Origin: Pezizomycotina sp. ARF18
Lineage: Eukaryota; Ascomycota
DNA: 57,148 nt
Reading direction: 5' to 3'
Assembly: GCA_002224055.1 (NCBI GenBank)
Contig: AZLU01000253.1
Span: forward strand, 1 to 57,148
Part shown: positions 23,149-36,060 of the stretch, one piece after another
How positions within the stretch are numbered: the stretch's first letter is position 1
Layout: each line of letters starts with the position of its first letter
Program-made: the position numbers and the translations under genes
Notes under the pieces: model-generated
Told to the model about the DNA's origin: nothing
The model's database searches: none
The model's input: only the letters and a program-made list of their open reading frames with translations

Positions 23149-24363
23149 AAAAAAAAAAAAGGACTACCAATGGACAAAAATAAACGCTGCGTGCTCATAT
23201 GAACTATTTGTAGATACTCGTCCGAGACACGGGTATCAAGTCGAATATTATATATATATCTGAAAGTAAGAGCATCTTTCGCATTTTTCCCCTCGTATGA
23301 GTATACTTTATATATATACATAAATATATATAAACGTCAGCCGAATATTGTAAAACGTTTGTGTATATATGCAGAGCATAGGACATATGTGTGAAAAAGT
23401 CAGACGTGTAAGTATACGCCGGTTACAATGACAAACCAATTATCAATATATATTCCTGTTTTGATACTTTCCTGAAACAAGTGCCTTTTAATTATCGTCA
23501 TCGTGACAAATTGATATGTCTTTGCAACTCAGAAAAAGAGAAAGAAAATGTACTCAGTCATCATGTTAGGTATTCTCAGGTTTCACTCCGGGGGTTTTCT
23601 GTCCCTACAGGTATATCAGATACACCATCTTTTTTTAAACATAAAAGTATAATTCGCTATTTTATATATGCATAATTGACCATTTTCCTTAAATAGATAG
23701 GTAAAATTAAGCATAACCAACAAGTGTATATCGTCATCTTTAAAAATAACCAAAAGAAAAAAGAAAAGGATTTATGGTTCTTGACTTTCGTTCCATGTAA
23801 CAAGAAAAAAAAAAGGTATATCGTTTCTCGTCGGAATGAAAACGACAAAAGGGCAAAAAAAAAAAAAAAAAAAGTATGAAAAGTGAGGACAGGTAGGGAA
23901 CTGACAAGATTGTGTCCAAAAAAAAGGGAGAGGAAAAATATTGGGGAGTGGTATAGAGCAAAAACGGAAGTATAGATAAGTCAAAGACGGTAAACATAAA
24001 AGTTAAGTATTTCGTTAATGTGATCGTAATACCAAGTTTCATTATTGTATAAATAAACACCGGAACATGCCCCAATGAGACGCCAAAATGCTTGTCTTTT
24101 TTTTTTTTTCTTGCGTTCGTTGCTTAGTATGGATAAAGGAATTTTCTTGAGAGGATTATACGAAAGTTCTTGGACAGGAACCGAATTTAGAGGGGAGGGG
24201 ATTTGGTAGAAAAGATACGTCCTTAAACTGCATGAATCCCAAAATATACATATGATACATATATTTATTCGTCCTCCGAAGATTTTGTCAGTGCCAATGT
24301 ACTCGGTGAGGCCATGTGGAAGAAGAGCGATAGACGTCAACGGGACGATCTCTAGCCGATGCA
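23149..24363. other. convergent intergenic, Dhr1 and PH-protein 3' ends
   Basis: No gene is seen. AT-rich with TATATA repeats (23248-23335), an A run at 23856-23873 and a T run at 24098-24110. Both flanking genes end here. Confidence 0.5.
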
Positions 24364-25976
24364 CTACTGTGCTGCGCTGATGTTCTCTTCGTCCTTCTCT
24401 CTCACCGATGCTGACGATAATTTGCATTCCGAAACAGATCTTCGATTACCAAATGGTGACAGTGCTCGGACCGTACCGGATTGACTAGGAATATAGCGAC
24501 GGCTACTCTCCGCAGCTTCGTCTCTCTTTGTAGGGCGGGGAGAATCTTCGAAGAAGGACGACGGCATGACACTTTGGTCAATGAAGTAGTTGTAGTGACT
24601 GTTCACCCGTTCGAGGTCAACGGAAAGAGCTTCGAAACGGCTACGGATGTGAGTTCTTCGACCGCAATAGGCGATGAAGTTGGACTTGACGGAATGTAAT
24701 TGAGCTTGAAAGCCGATCGAGGATGCTTTCCTTCTTCGATTCTGGGGAATTGGCTTCGGAAACGCGAGCAGGAACGATAGCGGGAGCGGGAGCGGGTTTC
24801 GGAAACGCATCTACCGTATAAGACCTGTGTCTCGCCAATTGTTGGAATACATCCTCATCGTCGCTCGTGCTCATAATAACAGCTGGCGATAGAGGCGTCG
24901 AAGCCGTGCCCGAGAACAAACTTGCCTCATCTGTGTTGCTTTCCGAGCTGTCGCTTCGGAGCGATAGCCTTGATGACGCTGCATCATTGCTCACAATCTC
25001 CGAGTCGAACATCCGGAAAGGCAGCTTCGAATCACTCCTAGGATCCCCGTATACGGTATTTCTAGATCTGGCCGTCTTTGAGATGACGTTGACAGTCGGA
25101 GAGGAACCACGCCTATCCATCAGGCTCTGGACGCCATTGACACGAGTTTGGATTGCTTTGGCCCAAGCTGCCAAGGAAGGCTGCCCCGCCGGTCCAACCC
25201 TGAACAAAAGCGTGACCGGTGCGGAGAACGACGACGGTTCCCGAGATACGTCGAGTTTTAAAGATTCGATATTGATGTGACTTTTCCTCCTCTGTGGTTT
25301 TGGCACTGAATTCTTCAACTGCACAATCAATGTCGGAATAAGCGGTTCAAAAGATGGCTTGCTTATCGACCCGAACGTCTTCCTTTGAGCAACATCACCG
25401 ACGTAGCAGGTTTGAATTAGTTCACATGGATAGACCACCAGCGGCTCCGAATCGCTCTAAGATATGAGGGAAAGAACATGTTAGTCGGTCTCCGTTTTGG
25501 TAGAAGCAGCAGGAAGGAAGCTTGTAGTTAAATCGAATTATACAAGACATACCTTGCTTTTAAATATATAATGGTATGGTCTAAGCTGGTTTGAAACTTT
25601 CTGTAGAGAAATTTCCAATTTTAGTGGTCATTGAAACTGGAGAGGTGGGAGACATGGGTGTAGAGGCCGACGCCTCTGCTAGGACTACCCATCGGTTCTG
25701 TATATTAAAGTTTTGTTAGTCAAGTCTAGGTTTATTATCAATAGGAAGGTCGACAGTATAACTGGCCCCAGAGGCAATGGGAACCAGTCCCCGGCGGTAG
25801 TGGCAGCGAGGCGATATTTGTATTAGGACATCAATTTGGCCGAAAGGGTGTTTTTTACAACGAACCTTCCAAGTGCCTCGGCTGATAATGTTCCGTTCCG
25901 GTGGCACAGAAAGGATGCCCTCCATTGCGGATGTTTCGAGGTTGAAACGACCCTCCAGGACCTCTGCTTATGTGAC
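24364..25976 (-). CDS. PH-domain protein of unknown function (5' end uncertain)
   Basis: A pleckstrin-homology domain protein, expected to bind phosphoinositides or protein partners at membranes. The domain starts EGRFNLETSAMEGILSVPP and RGTWK, crosses an intron, and continues NRWVVLAEASAS, then PLYI and SDSEPLVVYPCELIQTCYVG, PTLIVQLKNSVPK and LLFRVGPAGQPSLAAWAKAI, which is the closing helix. The rest (about 24370-25100) is Ser/Pro-rich, basic-acidic and probably disordered, ending SASVREKDEENISAAQ before the stop at 24364. The exon at 25976 appears to open at a splice acceptor, so one or more 5' exons lie to the right; an open stretch up to 26387 without an ATG could hold part of them. Frame changes occur around 25600 and between the last blocks. 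I do not recognise an orthologue with a known role. Confidence 0.7.
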
Positions 25977-27119
25977 CTATCAGGAACCAAAGTTCGAAAC
26001 TTGATATATAACCAAAAGCTCAAGATATACCCCCAAAAAATCACGAGATAACGACGGGGTCAGGTGGACAACTTTTCTTTTCGTATTATCGATCCGTCGT
26101 GTCTCTTTGAGTGACTGGTATCTTGGAGAATCAGATGTTATGTATATGAATATAATAAAACGGCGAGTTATTGCACCGGATTTGTTGATCCGTAATGATC
26201 TATTCGAAAAGAGACCCTTAAGCTCGTTCCGCCCTGCAGATGAGACAAAGTCTGCGTGCACCTGGATGTCGAGAGGTATGCAAAGTCCCGTGGAAACAAT
26301 AGTCCAAGCGTCGAGCCAGTAATAACTTGCCCCTTCCTGTCTTTGCCGCCTAAATATATCGTGATGAAATTCGAAAGCGTCTAGCACAACGTTCCAACGT
26401 CCAACAATTACAGTCCAGTACTCTTTTTTTTTAAGCCCGAGAATAACTCTTAAGTGTATGAAAAAAGTGTCAAGTCGAAAGGGAGTCTCTGCGTTATCGG
26501 AGATATTTGTAGGGGGTTACAGAATCATCAAAGATTTTGATATTAAGGTATTAGTATTAGAGAGTTATTTGGATCTTGTGGAGGCGGTCTTCAGATCGAC
26601 AGAGAATCAGCATAAGGGTTTATAACAATTAGGAAAAAAAAAAAAAAAAAAAAGATGTAAATTTTTTTTTCCTCTCGTTGAAGGATGGTGGATGTTAATG
26701 CGTTCTCGTTAAATATCTGAAAGTAGTTCCCCCGAAAACCTATAAGATTTTTTTCTTCCCTTTCAGGGTGCAAAGAGATATAAGACCAAAAAAAAAAAAA
26801 AAAAAAACCCTGAGCAGAACTGTCTTGGTGTATTTCTCTCTCTTGTTGCTGATGTTTAAGGGTCGTAGCCACGGAGGATATTGATATTCATCAGCTGTTG
26901 AGTTTGAGCTGGATCAGTTGTCCGGGAATATTCGAAAAGAAGATTGTGTATCGACCACAGAACCTGGGAAAAAACAAGGCCTCCTCTTTAGTGTTTTTTT
27001 TTTTTTCCGGCTATCTTATTATTATTATAATTATTATCATAAAAAAGTAACCTCTTCTTTCTAGCTCGGATCATGTAACCGATATCATGTATCCTCTCGA
27101 AAGAGCTGAATGCAAGGGC

Positions 27120-27244
27120 GTCAAGAAGAAGATGATGAAGAAGGAGAGGGAGGAGGAGGAGGAGGAAGGGGAAAGGAAAAGGAATGAAGGAATACGGATA
27201 TAGACGATGTTGACAAGAATGAAGGGAAGAAAGAAGAAGAAGTA

Positions 27245-27275
<31 letters not shown>

Positions 27276-27470
27276 TAGGCCTTGAAGGGGAAAGAAAGTA
27301 GGGGCAAAAAAAAAAAAAAAAAAAAAAAGTTTGTGCCTTTTTTTTCCTTTTTCTATACTCCCTTATATATATACAAAAAGAGTAACCAAGGAAGAAGGGG
27401 AAAGGGGAAGCGAACAGGGACTTCAAAGACAGGAGAAAGAAAAACGAAAGAAGCTAAGTAACAACCTCTC
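27120..27470 (+). repeat. polypurine (GA-rich) tract
   Basis: Most bases on this strand are A or G, including GGA and GAA repeats near 27140-27180 and two A runs of about 17 and 22; a short T-rich patch interrupts it at 27338-27356. Long purine strands can form triplex structures. No coding meaning is seen. Confidence 0.7.
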
Positions 27471-28488
27471 TTTACCATCCCCTGCTAAGTCGATATTTGT
27501 ACCCCCTTTAAAGATTCCAGAGTGGATATTGGTAGGCCGTGCAGTTAAAAATCTGCCGAAACTACCGTTCTTGCATTGACTAGGCTAGAGCTCTTTTTGA
27601 CTTCCGTATAATGAAAAGATATATAGACAGCACGCACGGCTATAAGCTCGACTCATCAGGAAAAAGGAAGTAACCCAGTTCGGTACGAAGCAGGCACTTC
27701 GCACCTTCCTGCTTCTTTTCTGAGTGCTTGATTTTATCAAATCAGGTACCAAATAAATATTTTCCTGCAAAGAGTTGTTTGTTCTCTACAGACTACAGCA
27801 AAAAAGGGAAAGGGGAGAAAAGAAAAGAAAAGAAAAAAAAATTCACTTTCCTTTTCCTTATTAATTATTTGTTTATTTTCCGCAAAAAAAGGGGACTGAA
27901 GGAAGGGATCTCCAGGAACAAAACTTTGCCTTTTTTAGCTTTTCTTTGCTTTTTTTTTTTGATTTTATATACCCTCGAGCTCTTTGTCTGCTCTCTTTCT
28001 TCTTTCCCTATCGTTTACCACTTTTAGACTTAGCACGAAAACCTCAAACGATTATTATATTTGCGGGGAGGCAAAAAAAAAAAAAAAAACATCAAACTTT
28101 AGAACATTTCTGCTCTAGCTTATAGATAGTATTTATATACAGATACTTTATTACCTCTCCTTCGGCACAAAATAAATAGTAAACACACCCGTAAGAGAGA
28201 GAGGACCATCGTCTGAGAATCCCCCCAATCCCTTTCTCCAGAACATTCACATACTTAAGTAATATTTAATAAAACTCGCTCGAATCATGTTGAAATATAT
28301 ATATATATATATAGAGGAAACCTTGAGAAAACCAAATCTAAGACGAGTTGGAAAAAAAAGGGTGAAAGAGCTAGCTATTAAATCAAATATAGTACTCGCT
28401 CAATTAGCTTCCTTTATATGACGTAAGGATGTAGGTACCCTGTATGAAAAGGTTATATAGTTGAATCTATTCAGTGGGCAATCATCAG

Positions 28489-28523
28489 TTTTTTTTTTTT
28501 TTTTTTTTTTTTTGGGGGGGGGG
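28489..28523 (+). repeat. T25 run joined to G10 run
   Basis: Twenty-five T are followed without interruption by ten G, an unusual junction of two mononucleotide runs. Exact lengths are doubtful because runs in this assembly appear to be miscalled. Confidence 0.85.
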
Positions 28524-29263
28524 AATTTTCTTCTACCTTAATTATATTTAGCATGTAAAAACCTAAGTAGATCCGAGGGCTTCTGATTTCTGCAATTACC
28601 AAGAACAGAGAAGAAAAACTCCGAGGTTCATACTCTCAATGCTTACAACCAGGTAGCACCTCCTAAAACCTACAGGTCGTACCAAGAGATTATACACGAT
28701 CATACGTTCCGGAGAGCTGGTGGTTATCTTTGTTTTTAAAAGAAAAGGAGCTCTAGCAGACTAGGAAAAAAAAAAACGATGGGTAGCTTAGTAGCTTTTT
28801 TTTTTTTTTTCCTTTTTTCTTTTTGGATCTTATGATCTTCCCTCCGCGCTCGTAAGGGAGGCTGGATATGAGACAAACGATACCGTTAAATATAAATACC
28901 AAAAAAAAAAAAGGAGAGAGAGAAAAAAAAATAACTGAGGAAAACAGAATTGCGCATACCTTAGTAACCTTACTTACAAGCTCCCTTTTTTTTTTTTTTT
29001 TTTTTTTTTTTCTTTTTTTCTTTTTTTTCTTTTTTTCTTTTTTTCTTTGCCAGCAAGTGAAGATATTTCGCCAATCTAAGAATGAAGATGCATTTATGAT
29101 ACAATTTTGTACATGGAAAATAAAAAAAGGAAAGAAAGAAAGCGAGAAAGAAAATCCGAAGACCAGTACGTTTCTAAGCATTTAATTATCTACAACCGAG
29201 GAAGAAGAGTTGCCCTTCGCTCGCTGGAAATGGGCACTGTCTTTTGAAACGGTCGTTCCTTCC

Positions 29264-32200
29264 CTAGATCGCCGTGCAGCGCCTGAAATGCGCCCTGAAA
29301 CCCCCTCGGACTACCACGAATAGGAGAAAGACGACGGTCCTCCTCCTGGAATCGATCTTCTTCTGCTGCTTCCAGCCACCGCCTACCTTCCCGGAAAGCC
29401 TGTCGAGATTTTCAAAGTACCTGTTCGTTTGTTCGTCCGACCTCAGGAGCCCGTCGATGCGCCTCTTGCGAAAGCTGCTCGTTAGCGCGTCGAGCTTGGG
29501 AAACCGAAGTGATTTCTTGAGCGCGAACGTGATGTTCCACTTATCTTGAAGCCAATTTCTCCGGCCGCCTCGTTTCTGTTCCATTGATCCAGTTTTTCAC
29601 CTCGAGCGTCAGGCCGACCAGTTCTTTGTTTTCTAATCTTCCTTGAATTGGCCTAGGCTGGCGCTTCCGAGGTATCTGCTGATGTATCTGCAAGTGCAGC
29701 AGAGAGTTCGACCTCGCTATTAGGTTCCGTTTCCGCGGTGCTGTTGGGGTTGTTCGCTGAGAATCAGGCTCCGTGATGCCATTTTTCAACTTCAAGTCCT
29801 TCCGAGAAGAAAAGAAGCTGCCTCAACTTCCTCAATTTGCTCACCAGGTACCGACTTTGTGGGACAGCTTCCTCAGCGAGCTCCGTTCCTCAAGTACACT
29901 TAGCTCCGAAACATCACCAGAGGCTGAAAGGATGAAATCTCGCCGTCCGATGTGGTGCTATTTTCGCTAATAGATTCTTCTTCTAGAAACTCCTTGAGCG
30001 CTTCCGTTGTCATTCTTGGAAGCCTCCACAGATCTTACTGACTCAGAACCTGCAATGGCCGATTTAATTTCGTAAAGGTCTGCTAAGGAACCGGAGCCTC
30101 GTTCGCTTCTTTAGATTCTTGGGGACGTGTTCCTTGCTCCAATCTGGTCAAGGACTTGGGGGCCATCGCTTTCCGATAATGCAGGACTTTCTTTATCTTC
30201 AGCAGCCATCGCATACGTCTCACCTTCAGCCTCATCCTCCAATGCGCCCACTCCTGCAGAAATGGCATCATCGCCGCTTGCCTCTGCACCGTTTTGGGAC
30301 GTCTTCAACAATGCAGCGGCCTTCTTGGCTTCTCTTGCTTCTTTCGGAGATTTTTCTGGACCTCGCGAGCATATCTTACCAACTGTCGTCTCTTGGACGA
30401 CTGTATCTCGTCGATTTTCTCGTCGGAGATCGGTTCCGCAAAAAATATACATAAAGTCCGACGGGATCGGGCGAGTTTCAAAGTGAATACGTAGAGACTG
30501 GTTCAAATATCCATCCGTTAGCACGGGAGCTATGCCTTCCTCACGTATTATTGCGGAATGGTAGTTGATCGATAGATATCACGTGACGGTTTTCTATCTT
30601 TCATTCTTTCTTTAACTTGTAACTTACCTGGTTAGGGAACTTGGCCGTAGCAGCATCGAGGGCCTTCGAGAGCAAGCTCAAGCTGTATTTGAACTCCAAA
30701 TCTCCGATTCTACTGCTGCCGTGGAGGGCGTTGTCGAGCTCGTCTACGCTGACATACTGAACCGAAAATACGCTCCGTGTTGTGATACGTTACGAAGATA
30801 CCGTCCATCCTACCAATACGAACCTGCAGAGAATATTTAAGGAAGGCGGATCTGATCATATCGTAATATTCGCGCTCAAAAGACTCCACTGTCCGTCGGC
30901 TGTCTTGATCTGATAACCGCTCCGATGGAGGTGTCGCCGGGATTCATCCTGATAGAGACGACGGACCTTGTCTTGAGATCAAACATACCCGACCCAGGTA
31001 AGCGGGGATCGTGGGCATCAAGTTGGGCGCATGAGAATATTCTCCGCTATGGTGTACTGAAATACGTCGTCTGCCTTCCGCACGCTTTGCGGAAGCGCGT
31101 GCGATCTCGTCTTGTGGAATTTATCGTAGACAGCAGGATCCAGAGTTAAGAGCTTCTCCAACGAGTGGCCCAGCATAGACAGGATCGTATCCTCGTCGAA
31201 TTCCTTGTCTGCATCGATGGCGTAAACGCCATCTTTGTAACGGAGGAAGATGGAGACTGGAAGGCGTGAGATCTTTGCGAAAGATTCGTAATCCACCTTG
31301 AACCCTTGCGACATCATTTTCGTATTTATTGGCGCCACTTGGATATCAAAAAGGAACTGAGAAAGAACACTGGTCATGCTCAGACGTCGAGCGATATATC
31401 TGCTTTAGTCCTGCGCGCTAGGTTCCTGAGCGCGGTGTCCTTGACGATGTGATGTAATCCCTTAAAGCAGAGAAGTCGAAATCTGCAACTGGCATAATGT
31501 TTTCTAAGTAGGGGTCAAAGTTGTATACACGAGATCGGGGGTCTTGCAAAAAAGCAGACACCAGGGCTAGAGATCAGGAAAAAACTGTTAGAAATAGTGG
31601 AGCAAAACAAAGGAAGAAGAAGGGATTGCGTAGTCGTACTTGAAGAGGACCCTGTCCAGACATGTGCAAGCCGCGGAGCAGAAGTACTTTGCTTGACTTT
31701 GAGAGCTAGATTTCAGGGGAGAAACAAGTCAGTAACGCTTTTCTATCAGTCTTCGGAGGCAACGAAGGTATACTTACGTCTCCATGCGAAATCGAAAGAT
31801 CATAATTACGAACAAGGATTGGTGTTGGCCTGGTCGGCTTTCTTTTTCGGATTTGATAGTCTTTGCCTTGATTTCGATATGTTAATGTGTCTTCTAAGGT
31901 GAAAAAGGGAAGTATAAATAATATAAGGAGTAGGGAAATAGGAATGATGCCCTATAAGAAATTCTATGTATTCTTTCGCGTATTCTTTCTTCTTCGCCAC
32001 ACAGCAACATTAAGATAGGGTCAAAAAAGCTCACCGGCTTATCACTCGGCGTGGCTATGCTCTCTTCCGTAGGTCCCTCTTCAGATATCTGTGTAGGCTC
32101 TTCTTGAGTTTGCATATTGTCAGGTTCATTCCTTTGGGCTATCTTTCGGACGATTCTCATCAATTCGCTTTTGCATTCTTAGCGGTTCCTTTGACAGGCT

Positions 32201-32684
32201 TTCTCGATGAAGGTTTGAACGTTTTGGCTTCTGTAGGTTTCTACAGATTATAAGATAATTGATTAGAATGACAGCTGAAGAAAAACGGTTCAAATAGAGG
32301 CGGAGAGTCTAGGTACCTTGTCTCTGCGTTCTTTTGAGCGGAGCCAACTTGTTTGCCGGGCTCCTGTGAGCTAGCGCTTTCGGTTATTTCCTCGTTGCTC
32401 TTCTGGTGCGTCTCTTGGCTGTAACTTTTCGATTGGCTACTGAGAGCGGGCTCGAACGTATTGGACTGTCCAGCTGTAGAGTGGTTCAATCCGTTCCCGA
32501 CATTCATCGCAGCGGTACGACGACGTGCAAAACGGCCAGGCACGCCAATCAAATGGGCCCGGCCACCTGAAAACGGCCTGAAAGAATCAACACGTCCATT
32601 GCGGTTGCAATTCTGGCAAAATTGGCATATGTACGATGCTTTGCGCACTCTTGCTGTGGAGCGAAAAACGTTGCTCCCCAGCAT
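29264..32684 (-). CDS. mitochondrial Pet127-like RNA-processing protein
   Basis: Pet127 acts at the mitochondrial membrane in 5' processing and turnover of mitochondrial RNA, and the family carries a nuclease-like core. The start at 32684 gives MLGSNVFRSTARVRKAS and an Arg/Ser-rich presequence. The conserved core is read across frames: NFDPYLENIMPVADFDFSAL, SVLSQFLFDIQVAPINTKMM, GFKVDYESFAKI, VSIFLRYKDGVYAIDADKEF, MLGHSLEKLLTLDP, LDAHDPRLPGSGMFDLKTR, EYYDMIRSAFLKYSLQVRIG, RMDGIFVTYHNTERIFG and SLRIHFETRP. FDLK fits the D/ExK position of PD-(D/E)XK nucleases. The C-terminal third is Glu/Ala/Ser-rich and ends with ENLDRLSGKVGGGWKQQ and a basic tail near 29290, as in filamentous fungal homologues. 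Several frame breaks and at least three introns are present. The stop coordinate is approximate. Confidence 0.88.
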
Positions 32685-33239
32685 GGAAGCTCCGGTGAGC
32701 GATGCTCAAGAAAAAAAAAAAAAAAAAAAAAAAAAGGGAGAGGGAGAGATAGATAAGACTGAGAATAGGCGGCGCTATCAAGCAGAAATTCTCCTTGGAC
32801 TGAACTGCGTCTGACCCTGTCTTCTAAGTTAAGAAGCAGTGTTTCAATGGTAAAGCATTGCTACTTAGTTTCCTTGTTGCTTTGTTAACCAAACGTTTTT
32901 TTCTATATTTCTGAAATTCCTTGGAAAGGAATGGAACTGAAAAGATATTCGAATTCAAGATCTAGATCTTTATCAAAACGTGGCGGATGGATAGATAGCA
33001 GCTCTTGCAGCTGCGTTTGTCGTCAAGCAATGGCAATTAATTGATAAGTTGGGAAAAAAAAGGTACGAAAGCGAAAAAATTTTCTATCAACTTGAGACCT
33101 CACTTTACTTGAGAAATTGAAAATATCGGATGGAAGAAAAAAAAAAAAAAAAAAAAAATTTGAAAAATAGAAAAATTTTGAGGTACGACACTAAATTTGG
33201 CTTGGCATTCCATTCTGAGCACAAAAAAAAAAGAGCTAG

Positions 33240-33312
33240 AATAATAATAATAATGATAATAATAATGATAATAATAATGATAATAATAATAATAATAATA
33301 ATGATAATAGAT
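33240..33312 (+). repeat. (AATAAT/AATGAT)n microsatellite
   Basis: Imperfect trinucleotide array of AAT units with regular ATG variants, bounded by ordinary AT-rich DNA. On the other strand it forms an ATT array. No coding role is seen. Confidence 0.9.
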
Positions 33313-35457
33313 ATACATACACTCTACCCTTATCGGATACCCAGCTCGACAGCAAGAACTGGCCGCTTGATAAAAAATTGGAGGGTCCTAGACTATAATC
33401 ACTTACTTACTTAACATATATACTTACATATATATTATTGCTTCATTACATGAGAGCAGTTGCTACCAGCTCCTGCTAGAACCTAGATATTATTATTAAT
33501 ATTGTGGATATTATTATTTTATTATTATTATATTATTATTATTATTATTATTAAACGCGGTATCTCCTTCGGAGAGGATAATAGAGTACGGTGCGGTACG
33601 CCTTATTCTCCGTAATTGATCCCTCACTGTTATTTTATTTATTTTTTATTTTTATTTATTTAATTTTTTTTTTAATATATATATTTCCAAGGAAGAATCT
33701 CCTCGGAAATCCAAACCCGCAACCTTTTTAGACGAGGGATACCTCCTATATGGCCCTTGTCCTGGGCTCGCGTCAAAGAGGCCTCTCTGCAAGGAAGATG
33801 GTTGTCATTTTGATGTTTGTTTACTGATTATTATTATCTGTGTTATATTTTTTTTGTGTTGTCTATGTTTACTTCTGCAGAGCATGCTTAGCTTTTGCGC
33901 CTTCTCAGCGAACCAGAAGGCGTCTCTCTCCATGCTTTACGCACACATGCATCCTAATGCATATGATAACAAAAGGTATATATATATATAAAACTCCACT
34001 TCGTATTTATTTCCGGCCGCACTGGATCCATCAAATGGCGAGGGCGTGGCAAAGGGAATTACTGGTATTGTAAATAAAATATTACGACGGTGTGCTGAGA
34101 AGTGAAAGTCGTTTAGCTTTAAGCAGTACTTATTTACGAAGCATTGTATATAACGTGCTTTTATTCCTAATGTATAAGTATTTATATCAAGTGCTGTTTT
34201 TTTTTCTCTCTCTCTCTCTCTCTCTCTATCTCTTCTACGCTTATCTGGCGCTGGTGTGTCGTGAGCTAAACCACCTTACTTATGATTCAACCGTATTAAT
34301 GCAATATGGATCAAGATATATCCGATAAACTTTTACTACTTCATATCCTCAACCTCATTTCCAAAGTCCGAGAAAAGCAGGATATGTGTATACGATATAG
34401 CGTGATATATTCTGCAAAATCAATTTAACTGTTGTTCCTGTTGCCGCAAAACTGACACTTGATTTAAATTACTTAGTATGTGACGTCGAAAGTAACCCTC
34501 CTTCAGCCTTGGCCGAGTTACCAAGGATTGGGTCGTATTGCAAAAAAAGAAAAAGAAAAAAAAAAAGAGACACTAGAAAATTAAAGCAGGAGACTGCTTA
34601 GTTTTATTAGAAAGAAAATATTAGAAAAAGAAAAGAAGAGGAAGCGATTAAGCGATTTTTTCGCAGAATTAACCAATAATAATATTATTATTATTCGTTA
34701 TATAATAGCACGAATTTGATATAATAGAGATGCTCAGCTATAATAATAGGAGTAACCTGGTAATTTCAATAGGAAGCTATTATATAGACATGTTACTTAA
34801 AAGAGCAAAAGCCGAAGCTGCGCTTTGCGAGCAGGAAAATATAGGTATAGATAACGCTACTTACTACTACTACTTCCAACAACGCGTGCTTATTTCTCAA
34901 TTAGCGATAGAAATCTGAATCAAAAAGCAACAACCGGTCTCTGCATCCTGGCTTGTTTGAAAGAGGGACCCTCAAACGGGTGTAATCATTCAAAAAATTT
35001 TTTTGGCAATAATACCTCAATACTTTAATACCAATTTCAAAGAACTTCGATACAGAGATGAATATAGACAGCACTTAACTCCCATGCTTTGGTGATATGA
35101 TAGATATTATATCTTCTACATATATATTTGAGCCCCACCACACTCATTCTGTTTTTGTCTTAGACTCGAAGTATCTAGAAGTGGAAAGCGTGGATTGGTT
35201 TTTTTCGTGTGTATAAACTGTGAACACTTCACCCGCTCGATCCATAAATGATCAATACTAAGTATTAACATTATTATTATTATTGTTATTATTATTATAT
35301 ATTATAATGTTGTCAATAAAGATGCTTGGTAGAGAGTAAGTCTCCATCTTTTCGTTTACTTTATTTTATTTTATTTATTTATTTGCTTTATTTCCTTTCG
35401 ATAAGTATCACTTCCCCCCTTTTTTCCACCTACTTAAATTACCTTATAATCTCTATA

Positions 35458-36060
35458 TTATTATTATTATTATATTATTATTATTATTATTAAATTCGCT
35501 TCCCATCGCATCTTTCTCCTCACCAAACCCGCTTTTCTCTGTTGTCATCGCTCTGTCACACTTGCTAACGCACTGAACACTTTTTGGGTATAAAATCGAC
35601 GACAAGCAACGAATCAGAAACTAACCCCTGCTATCGAGTACCCGATCATCTCAAAAAGTAAATCTATATACTGCACCTATATAACCAGATAACAACCCCC
35701 AAGCACTTGCAGTACCCAGGTTGTCCCAACTTGTCCATTTTAAGAGGCATCTAAAAGCAACAACTTCCCCTAAAAGGAAGCGAATTGCGCGGTTTGCTCC
35801 AGTTATTTTTCTTTTTTCTTTCTTTTTATTGTTGTTGAAATTCTTTTTCTTCTTCTTCTTCTTCTTCTTCTCTTGATACTAATTTACTTTTCTTCTCAAT
35901 CCTTCTATTAATTGTTCTTTTTATGTATTGAATTACTTTTATATTTTGGTATTTCGCTATTATTTTTTCAGTAAATAGGTAGTGGAAGTGATATTATTAT
36001 TATTATTATTTATTATTATTATATACTTTTCTGTTGTTGTTATTATTATTATTATTACTA
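35458..36060 (+). repeat. cluster of (TTA)n microsatellites
   Basis: At least three blocks of TTA/ATT units (35458-35491, 35995-36021 and 36039-36057), with a (CTT)n block at about 35848-35871 between them. They lie in the spacer and leader upstream of the PH+LRR gene. Confidence 0.85.

Larger units (their letters stand above)
25977..29263. other. long intergenic with purine-rich and homopolymer tracts
   Basis: No complete gene is supported. The left part may contain missing 5' exons and the promoter of the PH-domain gene. The rest is low-complexity: A runs near 26634-26653, 26788-26807, 27256-27272 and 27306-27327, a purine-rich strand at 27120-27470, a 25-T run followed directly by 10 G at 28489-28523, and T-rich blocks at 28796-28811 and 28985-29048. 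These are 3' flank and spacer sequence. Confidence 0.45.

Noticed and set aside
28753-29185. Long frames on both strands near 29 kb
   Set aside because: They are products of poly-T and poly-A tracts (Phe- and Lys-rich) and have no protein character.
32835-32862. D-arm-like sequence (TTCAATGGTAAAGCA) suggesting a tRNA
   Set aside because: No T arm or closing stem follows at the expected distance.
33240-33312. Regularly spaced repeats that might be a CRISPR-like array
   Set aside because: It is a plain trinucleotide microsatellite without unique spacers, and the DNA is eukaryotic.
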